This document shows, piece after piece, positions 16,288 through 25,453 of a stretch of DNA of 64,000 bases. The translations under genes were made by a program, and so were the position numbers. The stretch comes from an uncultured Bacteroidales bacterium (GTDB lineage: Bacteria; Bacteroidota; Bacteroidia; Bacteroidales; UBA932): NCBI GenBank assembly GCA_947179325.1, contig CAMXAU010000002.1:1-64000 (forward strand), given 5' to 3'. The first letter of the stretch is position 1; each line of letters opens with the position of its first letter. The notes under the pieces are model-generated. The model was not told the DNA's origin and did not search any database. It was given only the letters and a program-made list of their open reading frames with translations.

Positions 16288-17048
16288 TGAAGACAAAAAA
16301 AGGATTATACATAGCCTGCATCCTGTCCGTTCTTGGATGCATTTCATGCACAGAGCAGCATCCAAGGCTGTTCGAGGAACTTAATGGCATATATTTCAAC
16401 TACAAGAGCGGAGGACTTGCAGTCGACAGCACGTCCGTGACATTTGTATATGAAAGCGGAAGCGAGCTTGACATCCCTGTCACAGTGCAGCTTTTAGGAA
16501 GGCCGTCGGCACACGACCGCAATGTAAGCGTAACCGTAAGTTCCGGCAATGCAGAAGAAGGGATTGACTACGTCCTGCCGGAATCCTCTGTGCTTCCTGC
16601 CGGAGAAGTCAGTTTCCAGTACACGGTCAAGCTGCTCAGGACGGAAGCACTTAAAAGCTCTGTCAAGGACATAACGCTTGAGCTTCATGCCAATGAAGAT
16701 TTCACGCTTCCTGTATCCGTAATCGAGCAGACTACCGGAAACATAGAGATCCTGACATTCAGGATCAGGTTCTCAGATATGTTCACTGACCCGCCTGCAG
16801 CATGGAGCACCAGCATCCTCGGTGGCTTCTCACAGCAGAAGTTCGAACTGATATGCAAGGTACTGTCAATAGACCCGGCAATGTTCAACAATCCTGACGA
16901 GATGACACTTGCTAAGCAGGCCTATATCTTCACGGAAATGACATATTACATAAAGAACGAACTGGCAAAAATGGAGGCCGGACTTGAATATGACCACGAT
17001 ATCATTGACAAGGAGACCGGACTTCCGATTGCTTTCCCGACAGAATAA
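16287..17048 (+). CDS. DUF4843 lipoprotein (locus A)
   Basis: A 253-residue lipoprotein; the signal ends ILSVLGCISC with lipidated Cys near residue 21. The mature protein opens with LNGIYFNYKSG, followed by a beta-sandwich-like half (ELDIPVTVQLLGRPSAHDRNVSVTV) and VSFQYTVKLLRTEAL, all matching DUF4843. Family members sit directly after SusCD and before a PKD-like lipoprotein in many Bacteroidota, as here. It probably belongs to the outer-membrane SusCD complex as an accessory surface lipoprotein; the exact role is not known. The C-terminal part is helical and Met/Lys rich. Confidence 0.88.
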   Translation: MKTKKGLYIACILSVLGCISCTEQHPRLFEELNGIYFNYKSGGLAVDSTSVTFVYESGSELDIPVTVQLLGRPSAHDRNVSVTVSSGNAEEGIDYVLPESSVLPAGEVSFQYTVKLLRTEALKSSVKDITLELHANEDFTLPVSVIEQTTGNIEILTFRIRFSDMFTDPPAAWSTSILGGFSQQKFELICKVLSIDPAMFNNPDEMTLAKQAYIFTEMTYYIKNELAKMEAGLEYDHDIIDKETGLPIAFPTE

Positions 17049-17054
17049 TATAAT

Positions 17055-18620
17055 ATGACCAGCATAAGAAAATATATCTTTACTGTAATGGCTGCCGCCC
17101 TGGCTGTTTCCTGCGCCAGGGACCTTGGCAACTACACATACCACGACCTTGAGAGTCCTGCCGTGTCAGGAATCGGGGAAAGGATAGAGGTCCTCACCCA
17201 GGAGAGGCTACAGATATCCCCTGTAATAGAAAACATTCCCGATACAGAAATGTATGAATATGAATGGCAGGCAATTGACAAGAACATAGACATGACCAGT
17301 ACTGTAATAGGCACTGGACGTGACCTTGACTATATTGTCACTCTGTCCCCTGCTGAATATGCACTGTACTACAAGATTACCGAGAAAAGCTCCGGCATAT
17401 ACTGGATGACCGAGTCCACTCTTATAGTAAGTTCCTCAATGACAGAAGGATGGATGGTACTATGCTCAGACAATGGGACATCCAGGCTTGACTTCATATC
17501 CGACGTTACAGGCATCACCTACACCGATGTCCTCAAAGACAATGAAGGGATGCCAAGGCTGAACGGACCAAGGAAAATACACTGGCAGAACACCATGGCA
17601 GACTTAAATTCCCCGTACTACCTGTTCACAGATGACGGGGCGACAAGGCTGGGCAAGGATTCATTTGAATGGGAAAAGGAATATTCCATGCAATATGAAA
17701 TGGCATCCCTGCAGGAAGTCACCCCATATTCCATGGTATCTGCAGGATTCGGAAGGCTTTTCGTAAGCGGCACCGACGCCTACTACAGCGAGACTATGGG
17801 AATCGCAGGACTCTTCGGCAGCCCCGTAAACAAGGGGTTCAGGTCATCACCGTACATTGGTGCAAACGTCTCCGGTGTACAGTATGCCGCTGTCTATATG
17901 CTTTACGACATGGACAACAAGAAATTCATGGCATATTGTCCATTGCTGACAAAGAACGACCTTGGAGCACAGGAACCTCTTACGGAAATGGACGAGATGG
18001 GCATAATAGCAGAAGGGTTCGCCAAAGAGGGCGAAGCAAGCGTAGTGGGGACCGCATTCAGCAGCTACCCGGAAGGATACGGGCTGGTATACATGGAAAA
18101 CACGCTCTATGACCCGGGCAACGGCAAGATGGGCATCACCTACTCGATACTCTCAGACGGTGACAGACGCTATGTCTATGGAATCCAGCTTGGTGACATG
18201 CTCCGTTTCTCTGACTGCACATATGTCCTCGGAAAGGCATACTACGGAGACATATCCTCCTGCCAGGGCATCACGGACGGTAACGCGCTCTTCGCATTCA
18301 GTTCACTTAAAGGATATATGTACTATGCCCTCGGGAATACAGTATACTGCGCGGACCTGAATGAAGAGCCGATACAGGGCAAGCCTATGCTGACTTTCAG
18401 CGGGGAGAACATAACCATGCTGAAATTCAACCTGTATCATCAGACAGCCAACAGGATGCGCAGCTATGACCTGGTGGTCGGCACCGAGAAAAACGGGACA
18501 GGCACATTGAGGGTGTACGAAGGCTACGAGTCTGAAGGCGATTTCTCAAATGTAGTCCCAGATGTATACAGCGGCTTCGCTACCATTGTCGACGCCACAT
18601 ATAAAGAACGTGTAAACTAA
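17055..18620 (+). CDS. PKD-like family lipoprotein (locus A)
   Basis: A 521-residue lipoprotein with the lipobox at ALAVSCARD (Cys about 20). It then shows DLGNYTYHDLESPAVSGI, an Ig/PKD-like domain, and EYEWQAIDKNIDMTSTVIGTGRDLDY, the signature of the PKD-like family encoded downstream of DUF4843 genes. The rest looks like a beta-propeller-type repeat region (TEGWMVLCSDNGTSRLDFIS; DNKKFMAYCPLL). It starts 6 bases after the DUF4843 stop. It is expected at the cell surface as a second accessory lipoprotein of the SusCD complex. A cognate paralogue (TKGWLLAGEDSEGRGQIDMIS) is in locus B. Confidence 0.85.
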   Translation: MTSIRKYIFTVMAAALAVSCARDLGNYTYHDLESPAVSGIGERIEVLTQERLQISPVIENIPDTEMYEYEWQAIDKNIDMTSTVIGTGRDLDYIVTLSPAEYALYYKITEKSSGIYWMTESTLIVSSSMTEGWMVLCSDNGTSRLDFISDVTGITYTDVLKDNEGMPRLNGPRKIHWQNTMADLNSPYYLFTDDGATRLGKDSFEWEKEYSMQYEMASLQEVTPYSMVSAGFGRLFVSGTDAYYSETMGIAGLFGSPVNKGFRSSPYIGANVSGVQYAAVYMLYDMDNKKFMAYCPLLTKNDLGAQEPLTEMDEMGIIAEGFAKEGEASVVGTAFSSYPEGYGLVYMENTLYDPGNGKMGITYSILSDGDRRYVYGIQLGDMLRFSDCTYVLGKAYYGDISSCQGITDGNALFAFSSLKGYMYYALGNTVYCADLNEEPIQGKPMLTFSGENITMLKFNLYHQTANRMRSYDLVVGTEKNGTGTLRVYEGYESEGDFSNVVPDVYSGFATIVDATYKERVN

Positions 18621-18631
18621 CAGCTTAAATA

Positions 18632-19978
18632 ATGAACAGATATCTACTTATATTGGCAGTGTGCCTCATGGCTGCATGCAAGCCGGCCACAAAGGAAATC
18701 CAGATTGAGGTCGAGGCAAAGAACCCTGCCGAGAAAATGGTGATGCTCGTCTACCATAAGACACTTGCCCCGATAGAGCTTGACGACAACGGATACGGCA
18801 AGCTGACAATCGAGGGCATGGATGCCGTCTATGCGAAAGTCTTCTATGGAATGGCCAGCAAGAACATATATCTTGAAAAAGGAGACAAGGCAAAGATTTC
18901 TTTTGACGCCGCTGACTTTGCCGGCACATTCAGTTTCGATGGCAGCAAGGCACCTGCCGTTGAATACCTGAACACCGTCACATTGACAGAATTCCAGCAG
19001 GAGAAGTTTGCATTGCCATTCGACGAGTTCCATGCCATGCTCAATGACATGGCGAACAACGCCGTGAAGATCCTGGATGCGCATGACCTGCGCGGTACCG
19101 GCAATTTCAAGAAGATGGAGAAAGGCAGGATAAAATATTCTTATGCATGCCCGCTCCTGGTCTATCCTGTAGGGCATGAGCTTATGGCACAGGAACGCTT
19201 TGAGACCGGAGATGCATATTATGACGTAATCCGCGGATATGCCGTGGAAGACAAGGATCTTGTGGACATTGACCAATACCGCGAGTTCATGGCTGAGGCA
19301 GCGCATGTGCTTGACATCAACGGCAGGGATATAAAGAAAATGTATCCAAAGACAGTGGCGAGCCTCCGCTACATCGCCGACAACAGCAAGGACCAGAAAG
19401 TAAAGGAAAACCTGATACACCATATTGCTGCTCCATACGTGGAGATCTACGGGACCGATGACATCCAGGAACTGTCAAATATCTACATGACATATGTAAA
19501 GGACACAATGCTCATTGCTGATTTCAGGCAGAAATGCGACAACTGGGACTTCACGAAGCCAGGCAAGCAGGCACCTCAATTCACTGCAGTTGACATCAAC
19601 GGCAAACGGCACCGCCTGCACGAGTACCGTGGAAAATATGTATATATAGACATATGGGCGACATGGTGTGCTCCATGCCGCGCAGAGATCCCTTACATGA
19701 AAGAGCTTGAAGAGAAGTTCAAGGACAGGAACATCGTGTTCCTCGGGCTTTCGATTGACCAGGACAAGTCAAAATGGGAAGAAAAGGTCAAGGAAGGCGG
19801 ACTCAGCGGAATCCAGCTGTATCTCGGACAGGAAAGCGACTTCCAGAAAAAGTTCAAGATAAACGGCATTCCACGCTTCATTCTGCTGGACATGGAGGGA
19901 AAGATCATCAATTCAGACATGACACGCCCGTCCTCACCTGAGACGGCAGACAAACTTGAAAAATTGGAGAATATATAA
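18632..19978 (+). CDS. TlpA-like thioredoxin-fold lipoprotein (locus A)
   Basis: A 448-residue lipoprotein with the lipobox at CLMAACKPA (Cys about 16). The N-terminal 300 residues have a beta-rich opening like DUF4369 (IQIEVEAKNPAEKMVMLVY, IYLEKGDKAKISFD) and then helices. The C-terminal domain is a TlpA/AhpC-type thioredoxin fold: GKQAPQFTAVDINGKRHRL, active site WATWCAPCRAEIPYM, and the cis-Pro region NGIPRFILLD. It probably reduces or exchanges disulfides in the periplasm or at the surface. Being fifth in the SusCD locus, where locus B has a metalloprotease, it may act on the imported cargo, for example Cys-containing peptides; that is inference. Confidence 0.88.
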   Translation: MNRYLLILAVCLMAACKPATKEIQIEVEAKNPAEKMVMLVYHKTLAPIELDDNGYGKLTIEGMDAVYAKVFYGMASKNIYLEKGDKAKISFDAADFAGTFSFDGSKAPAVEYLNTVTLTEFQQEKFALPFDEFHAMLNDMANNAVKILDAHDLRGTGNFKKMEKGRIKYSYACPLLVYPVGHELMAQERFETGDAYYDVIRGYAVEDKDLVDIDQYREFMAEAAHVLDINGRDIKKMYPKTVASLRYIADNSKDQKVKENLIHHIAAPYVEIYGTDDIQELSNIYMTYVKDTMLIADFRQKCDNWDFTKPGKQAPQFTAVDINGKRHRLHEYRGKYVYIDIWATWCAPCRAEIPYMKELEEKFKDRNIVFLGLSIDQDKSKWEEKVKEGGLSGIQLYLGQESDFQKKFKINGIPRFILLDMEGKIINSDMTRPSSPETADKLEKLENI

Positions 19979-19999
19979 AACACTTTAAACAATTTAGTT

Positions 20000-21169
20000 A
20001 TGAAAAAAATCTTTTATCTGTTGACAGCTGCCTGCATGATGGTGGCATGTAACGACACAATCAAGGACGGGAACGGAACAGAGCCTACTGGGCTGAGCGT
20101 TCAGTCAGAAGGGACAGCAGGAGCAAAAGTGACTGTTATCGGACAGGACATCGCAAAAGATGCAAAATTCTACCTTGCCGACTCAGAAAACAGGACAGAG
20201 CTTAATGCTGAAATCCTCGAAAGCGGTGCAGAGGTAACACTTCCCTACACTCTTGGAGAGTTCACTCTCTATGTTGACCAGGACGGTTCTTCCTATGCTG
20301 TAGGCAAAATCACTGTAGCCATTACCGGAATTGTTCTCCCTGAAGAAGCTTCAATAGGCGAGGAAATAACAATCACAGCCAACGGATTTGCAGCCGATGC
20401 AGCAATCTTCCTCGGTGATGTTGACGCAAATGCCGTGCTTGAGGGCACAGTCTTCACACTTGCTGTACCTGCAGAGGTGTCTCTCGGAGAGACCACAGTG
20501 ACCGTTAAACAGGCCGGCACAGAGCAGGAACTTGGCAAGATCAATGTCAAGGAAGGAAAAAAACTTATTACCAGGTTCAGTGCTGAAATGATGGGTGAGG
20601 TGTTCATGGACTATGAGATAAAATATGATTCCAGCTCAAAACCTGTCACTTTTGTAGACAACTCCTACGGTTTCCCTCTTGAATATACTATCAGCACAAC
20701 AGACGACATCTCATATGCGTTCAACGGTGAAATGGCATCATGGACATTCAAGGTCGAGAATAACAGAGTGGCAGAAATTGAATATGAAGGAGAGTCTTTC
20801 CCTTGGGAATATGATACCAACGGACATCTCACAACATTCTGGGTTGACGAAGTAGATTCATATCCTACAGACTACGATGCAGACGGGAACTATGGCTACG
20901 GATTCCTGTATGACAACAAGAGCATGCTAAATAAGCCAGATGCGATAGATATACAGGCTGCATTTGCCCTTATTGGAAGTGACATATATGATAATCCTTT
21001 CATCTATGCTGCCGCTGCGATGCTTGGATGGGCTGGCACTCCGTCCACAAATCTGCCTACAGGACTTGATGGAGCAGGTGATTGCTCATACGAATTTGAC
21101 AGCAACGGATATGTAACCTTAATGTCAATTGAAGGTATGATAAACTTTACTTGCTCATATGCAGAATAA
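20000..21169 (+). CDS. Lipoprotein with IPT/TIG-like domains and a DUF4595-like C-terminal region
   Basis: A 389-residue lipoprotein (lipobox ACMMVACNDT, Cys about 17). The first half has two Ig-like TIG-type repeats: GTAGAKVTVIGQDIAKDAKFYL and EASIGEEITITANGFAADAAIFL, each ending with a VTV strand. The second half has the alternating KYDSSSKP, WEYDTNGHL, DYDADGNYGYG, YEFDSNGYV pattern of DUF4595-like beta-repeat proteins. It is the last gene of locus A and ends in a strong terminator. The analogous position in locus B holds an unrelated BACON lipoprotein, so both loci finish with a different surface Ig-like protein, possibly for ligand binding. Confidence 0.7.
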   Translation: MKKIFYLLTAACMMVACNDTIKDGNGTEPTGLSVQSEGTAGAKVTVIGQDIAKDAKFYLADSENRTELNAEILESGAEVTLPYTLGEFTLYVDQDGSSYAVGKITVAITGIVLPEEASIGEEITITANGFAADAAIFLGDVDANAVLEGTVFTLAVPAEVSLGETTVTVKQAGTEQELGKINVKEGKKLITRFSAEMMGEVFMDYEIKYDSSSKPVTFVDNSYGFPLEYTISTTDDISYAFNGEMASWTFKVENNRVAEIEYEGESFPWEYDTNGHLTTFWVDEVDSYPTDYDADGNYGYGFLYDNKSMLNKPDAIDIQAAFALIGSDIYDNPFIYAAAAMLGWAGTPSTNLPTGLDGAGDCSYEFDSNGYVTLMSIEGMINFTCSYAE

Positions 21170-21187
21170 GGTCTACCGGACTATTGA

Positions 21188-21231
21188 ATAACAAAAACAG
21201 GCGGCTTGTCCAAGCCGTCTGTTTTTGTTAT
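21188..21231. terminator. Bidirectional terminator between locus A and tilS
   Basis: ATAACAAAAACAGGCGGCTTG and CAAGCCGTCTGTTTTTGTTAT form a nearly perfect 21-bp stem with a 2-base centre. The A-run and T-run make it work in both directions, for the locus A lipoprotein and for tilS. Confidence 0.92.
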
Positions 21232-21244
21232 AATTCCAACTATG

Positions 21245-22696
21245 TTATTTCATTGTAACAACAATGACACGCTCCGTTCCCCCAGTAATCTTTACCGAAT
21301 CATCAATCCTTTCACCAAGCAATGCAAGGACATGTCCGTCCCTGGATTCCGGAGCAGCGACAAGCAATGCCTCGCCTTTCCTGAAGAAATCATATTTCAG
21401 GTCTGCAAACAAGTCGCTGACCTTCTTCTTTCCACGCATCCCTAAAGGCTGAATCCAGTCTCCCTGACGCCATCCACGGCACACAAAAGGGAAAGACAGT
21501 TTCCCTGCATCCATATAGACTTTGCCGGCAGGCGCCTTCAGGGATGATATTCCCGAACGGTCCACAACCTCGACAACGACCATTTTTCCGCCAGCAGAAT
21601 ACTCTCCCTCGCCATCTACAAGTACATGGCAGCCTTCTTCAACATTCCCGGAAGCTTTCCGTATAATCAGCCCAGATGATGAAGTTGCAAGCACATGCGA
21701 AGGAGAAACGAACCTCTTTCCTGCCAACGTGGAACCTTTTTCACCTGCAGATTTCAGGAGACGCTCCACAGACTCCACGACAGATGAATTAAAGCCATAC
21801 TGCTCAAGGATCCTGTACAGCCGGTATTCCCAATGCGGTGAAGCTGTCAGTCCTGCAATATCAATGACGGCTCCATCCGAGGAAATTTCCATGCCATGTA
21901 CAAGCCATCCTGAAGTATCTCCAGCAATGGCAGTCTCCACAATCTCATCAGCCTGGGAGAAATACCTCATCTCCCGGTTGACTGTCTTGATAAAAGAAGG
22001 ATTCAGCCGTTCAAGAAGCGGGAACACCTCATTACGGATGAGGTTTCTCCTGTATCTCACATCAGAATTTGTCCGGTCAGTATGATAGGCGATACCATGC
22101 CTTCTTACATATCCCTCAATCTGGTCTCTCGTGAATTCCAGCAAAGGCCTGAACAGAAGAGACTGCACCGGCCCGGAATTTCCCTCCTGGCATGGAAGTG
22201 GAGCGAAGACTGACATGCCGCATATCCCTCTCAATCCGGTTCCGCGCACAAGGTTAAGGAAAAGCGTCTCGGCATTGTCATCTGCATGGTGGGCCACAGC
22301 TACGGCACTGAACCCGTTCTCACGGCATAACTCTCCGAACCACCTGTAACGGAGCTCCCTCGCAGCCATCTCAATGCTCAGCCTTCTATCCTCAGCATAG
22401 CGCAATGTGTCAAAATCAGCCACATGCACCTTGACCCCATTCTTCTTCCCCCACGAGCAGACAAGAGCCGCATCTGAATCACTGTCCTCCCCTCTCAGAT
22501 GAAAATTGCAATGCGCAATCTCGAAACGGACTCCCGCGGATGAATGCAGGAACAGCTCTGCAAGGCACATAGAATCCATCCCGCCGCTGACAGCCAGCAG
22601 GAACACAGGCATAGACTCACAAGACAAAAAGGGAGGCCTCAATTCAGCCTCCCCCTTCATCGTCTTTTCCAATATCTGGTCAAACTTTCTCTGCAT
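21245..22696 (-). CDS. tilS: tRNA(Ile)-lysidine synthetase
   Basis: TilS attaches lysine to C34 of the CAU-anticodon tRNA-Ile so that it reads AUA; essential and cytosolic. The 483-residue protein has the N-type PP-loop LAVSGGMDSMCLAELFL (about 32-48), AHCNFHLRGEDSDSDA, and VAVAHHADDNAETLFLNLVRG. The C-terminal domain is recognisable from WRQGDWIQPLGMRGKKKVSDLF. The start codon overlaps the stop of the DUF3078 gene by one base (TGATG), placing it last in a proS-DUF3078-tilS unit ending in a strong terminator. Confidence 0.94.
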   Translation of the reverse strand: MQRKFDQILEKTMKGEAELRPPFLSCESMPVFLLAVSGGMDSMCLAELFLHSSAGVRFEIAHCNFHLRGEDSDSDAALVCSWGKKNGVKVHVADFDTLRYAEDRRLSIEMAARELRYRWFGELCRENGFSAVAVAHHADDNAETLFLNLVRGTGLRGICGMSVFAPLPCQEGNSGPVQSLLFRPLLEFTRDQIEGYVRRHGIAYHTDRTNSDVRYRRNLIRNEVFPLLERLNPSFIKTVNREMRYFSQADEIVETAIAGDTSGWLVHGMEISSDGAVIDIAGLTASPHWEYRLYRILEQYGFNSSVVESVERLLKSAGEKGSTLAGKRFVSPSHVLATSSSGLIIRKASGNVEEGCHVLVDGEGEYSAGGKMVVVEVVDRSGISSLKAPAGKVYMDAGKLSFPFVCRGWRQGDWIQPLGMRGKKKVSDLFADLKYDFFRKGEALLVAAPESRDGHVLALLGERIDDSVKITGGTERVIVVTMK

Positions 22697-23808
22697 CAGT
22701 TCTTTGAAGCGATTGTGTATACAAATCCGAATGACAGGGACTCCCTGAACTGCACTCTCTGCTTAGTCAAGCCGTCTTTCTCTGAATATATCATGACCTT
22801 GTCATCATAGATGAGGTTGGTTGTGAACATAAGCGAGAAATATTTCGCCAGCTTCCACTCAATCCTGTTGTCCCAGTTCACACGCATGTTCTCTGGATGG
22901 TCAAGATAATCCGAGAACAGGAGGATCTGTGAGGTATATTTGAAATTGTCATTCACATTCACCTTGATGTCAATCTTCAGCTGGGCACCGAACTCAAAGT
23001 TCGCAGACTTGTAGGCATTTCCTGAAGTCATGGCCTCATTATAGGCATCCTTCTCCTCCAGTGTCATTGCATCAACATCCACATCCCTGTAGGCCTTCTT
23101 CAATTTCATGCTATAGGAGTTCCTCAATATCGGATTCTCCACGATAACAAAACCTCCAGTCAAAGGGGCAAAGTTTACAGACAGCCATTTAAGGGGCGTG
23201 TAATTGATACCGAGCGCCAGGTTCGTATAGGCCGGAGACAGAAGCCCTGACTTCAAGGTACGTACTGCCCTCCAGTCCTTTGCCTTATAGCTTTCACCTT
23301 CCCCAAGCTCAGTACCGTCAGCCTTGGTCGATGGCGTAGGATAGTTCCATGTATTCGAGAACTGCGACTTGAAGCTGTATTCAGCCGACATGAAAAGGTT
23401 CTTGGCAACATTATACCCGAACTTGCTCTCCAGATAGATACGGTCATCACTCTTCTGCAGGACAGGCTTGTCCGCAGAATAGAGGAATCCATAGTCAAGC
23501 TGGAGCCTGTTGGTCCAGGAGATGTTTTCCTTTGCGTAATTTGCATTACCGTCAATGAATGCCTTGAGTGAATATGTATTATATCCACCGGCTGCCCAGT
23601 TGTTGAGGAAAGTCTGCCCGAAATCAAGCTTTGTGGACAGCGAATTCTTCCAGTATTTAGGTTTTGGAGCGATTGTCTCAGTTGATGCAGGCGCTTCATT
23701 GATAGCCTGCGCAACATCAGCAGCAGCCTTCTGTGCATCTGTAAGCTCCTGGGCATAAGCCGCTACAGTTGCAGAAAACAATGAGATGACAAGAAATAAC
23801 CGTTTCAT
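22696..23808 (-). CDS. DUF3078 family outer membrane protein
   Basis: A 370-residue protein with a signal peptide (MKRLFLVISLFSATVAAYAQ). The mature part contains YWKNSLSTKLDFGQTFLNNWAAGG, the usual DUF3078 entry motif, and alternating aromatic/hydrophobic strands (ISWTNRLQLDYGFLY, NLFMSAEYSFKSQF) ending in FRESLSFGFVYTIASKN. This predicts a monomeric beta-barrel in the outer membrane. Function of the family is unknown. It sits 26 bases after proS and overlaps tilS by one base, so it is expressed with two translation genes, which does not itself explain its role. Confidence 0.85.
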   Translation of the reverse strand: MKRLFLVISLFSATVAAYAQELTDAQKAAADVAQAINEAPASTETIAPKPKYWKNSLSTKLDFGQTFLNNWAAGGYNTYSLKAFIDGNANYAKENISWTNRLQLDYGFLYSADKPVLQKSDDRIYLESKFGYNVAKNLFMSAEYSFKSQFSNTWNYPTPSTKADGTELGEGESYKAKDWRAVRTLKSGLLSPAYTNLALGINYTPLKWLSVNFAPLTGGFVIVENPILRNSYSMKLKKAYRDVDVDAMTLEEKDAYNEAMTSGNAYKSANFEFGAQLKIDIKVNVNDNFKYTSQILLFSDYLDHPENMRVNWDNRIEWKLAKYFSLMFTTNLIYDDKVMIYSEKDGLTKQRVQFRESLSFGFVYTIASKN

Positions 23809-23834
23809 TTTATCAAAATTTAATTACAACATCA

Positions 23835-25316
23835 TTAATATGACCTTGCAAACAATACCCTGCGGTGAGATGGTTTTCCGCTGTATACACATGTTCCCTC
23901 CTCCTCGCACACTGCACTGTCAATAGGGATACACCTTATCGTGGCCTTGGTCTCTTCCTTTATCCTCTCCTCAGTCTCAGGAGTGCCATCCCAGTGGCAG
24001 AGAAGGAAGCCTCCCTCCTCTATCTTCTCCTTGAACTCTTCCCATGTATCAACCTTGACGATATGGTCATCACGGAATTTCAATGCCTTTGCATAGATAT
24101 TCTCCTGAATCTCATCCAGCAGTTCCTCAATCCTCTTTCCAAGTCCCTCGACAGGGGCGGAAATCTTCTCAAGCGTATCGCGGCGTGCGATCTCGACAGT
24201 TCCGTTGGCAAGGTCGCGTGCCCCCACAGCAAGACGCACAGGGACACCCTTAAGCTCCCATTCTGCAAACTTGAAGCCAGGACGGAGAGTATCGCGGTCA
24301 TCTATCTTCACACTATGCCCATGCGCCTCCAGCTCCTTCTTAAGCTCTCCCATCTTTTCGAAGATTGCCCTGTTGCCTTCCTCATCCTTTCCTACAATCG
24401 GGACAATCACTACCTGGATCGGTGCAAGTGCCGGTGGAAGGACGAGTCCATTGTCGTCGCCATGCGCCATGATAAGCGCTCCCATCAGACGTGTGGACAC
24501 CCCCCATGATGTAGCCCAGACATATTCCTGCTTTCCTTCCCTGTTTGTGAACTGTACATCGAAAGCCTTAGCGAAATTCTGTCCCAGGAAATGCGATGTA
24601 CCGGCCTGCAGAGCCTTTCCGTCCTGCATCATTGCCTCTATCGTCAGTGTGTCAAGCGCACCTGCGAACCTCTCGTTAGGGCTCTTATGCCCGACAACAA
24701 CAGGCATAGCCATGTATCTGCGCGCAAAATCCGCATATACATTGACCATCTTTGTAGCCTCATCTATTGCCTCCTGCTGGGTTGCATGGGCCGTATGTCC
24801 CTCCTGCCAGAGGAACTCCGCAGTACGGAGGAACAGCCTTGTACGCATCTCCCAGCGCACAACATTTGCCCACTGGTTGCACAGTATAGGCAGATCTCTC
24901 CACGATGTTATCCAGTTCTTGTATGTATTCCAGATGATTGTCTCTGAAGTAGGACGGACTACAAGCTCCTCCTCAAGCTTTGCAGAAGGGTCAACAACGA
25001 CACCGGGGCCGTCCGGATTGGCCATAAGCCTGTGATGTGTAACCACTGCGCATTCCTTTGCGAATCCCTCTACATGTTCTGCTTCACGGCTAAGGAAAGA
25101 CTTAGGGATGAAAAGGGGGAAATAGGCGTTTACGTGCCCTGTTTCCTTGAACATCTTGTCAAGGACTTCATGCATCTTCTCCCATATTGCATATCCATAC
25201 GGCTTGATTACCATACATCCCCTGACAGCTGAACGTTCTGCCAGGTCAGCCTTTACAACAAGGTTGTCGTACCACTGGGAATAGTTGTCTGCCCTTTTTG
25301 TTACTTCTTTTGCCAT
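23835..25316 (-). CDS. proS: Prolyl-tRNA synthetase, short (archaeal/eukaryotic-like) type
   Basis: ProRS charges tRNA-Pro; cytosolic. I start at [18 protein letters not shown] because the ORF extension before it is not conserved, giving 493 residues. Class II motifs: [20 protein letters not shown]-like region, [16 protein letters not shown] (motif 2 area, [15 protein letters not shown]) and the anticodon-binding domain from [16 protein letters not shown]. The C-terminal zinc-type domain ends [18 protein letters not shown], with a terminal Tyr as in archaeal/eukaryal-like ProRS. There is no editing (INS) domain between motifs 2 and 3. It heads an operon with DUF3078 and tilS. Confidence 0.95.
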   Translation of the reverse strand: MAKEVTKRADNYSQWYDNLVVKADLAERSAVRGCMVIKPYGYAIWEKMHEVLDKMFKETGHVNAYFPLFIPKSFLSREAEHVEGFAKECAVVTHHRLMANPDGPGVVVDPSAKLEEELVVRPTSETIIWNTYKNWITSWRDLPILCNQWANVVRWEMRTRLFLRTAEFLWQEGHTAHATQQEAIDEATKMVNVYADFARRYMAMPVVVGHKSPNERFAGALDTLTIEAMMQDGKALQAGTSHFLGQNFAKAFDVQFTNREGKQEYVWATSWGVSTRLMGALIMAHGDDNGLVLPPALAPIQVVIVPIVGKDEEGNRAIFEKMGELKKELEAHGHSVKIDDRDTLRPGFKFAEWELKGVPVRLAVGARDLANGTVEIARRDTLEKISAPVEGLGKRIEELLDEIQENIYAKALKFRDDHIVKVDTWEEFKEKIEEGGFLLCHWDGTPETEERIKEETKATIRCIPIDSAVCEEEGTCVYSGKPSHRRVLFARSY

Positions 25317-25400
25317 CTCGACTTTGTTTTTATCGTATTTATTTTTACATTGTGCCCAAATTTGCATCTATATATAGGTATAGAAATTGCAGACAGGGTG

Positions 25401-25408
25401 TACTTTTG
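25401..25408 (+). promoter_or_regulatory. -7 promoter element for the low-complexity protein gene
   Basis: TACTTTTG fits TAnnTTTG and lies 45 bases before the chosen ATG. The leader contains GGAGG 5-9 bases before the start, one of the few clear Shine-Dalgarno sequences in this window. Confidence 0.55.
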
Positions 25409-25453
25409 CGCCGCGAAGGTACAAAAATATTACAAATAATTGGAGGTAAAGGT

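Noticed and set aside
18644-19423. A 259-residue minus-strand ORF opposite the TlpA-like gene
   Set aside because: Shadow of a clear lipoprotein/thioredoxin gene; no coding motifs.
25298-25453. Upstream extension of the low-complexity protein ORF
   Set aside because: The extension has no conservation; the internal ATG has GGAGG and a lipoprotein signal.
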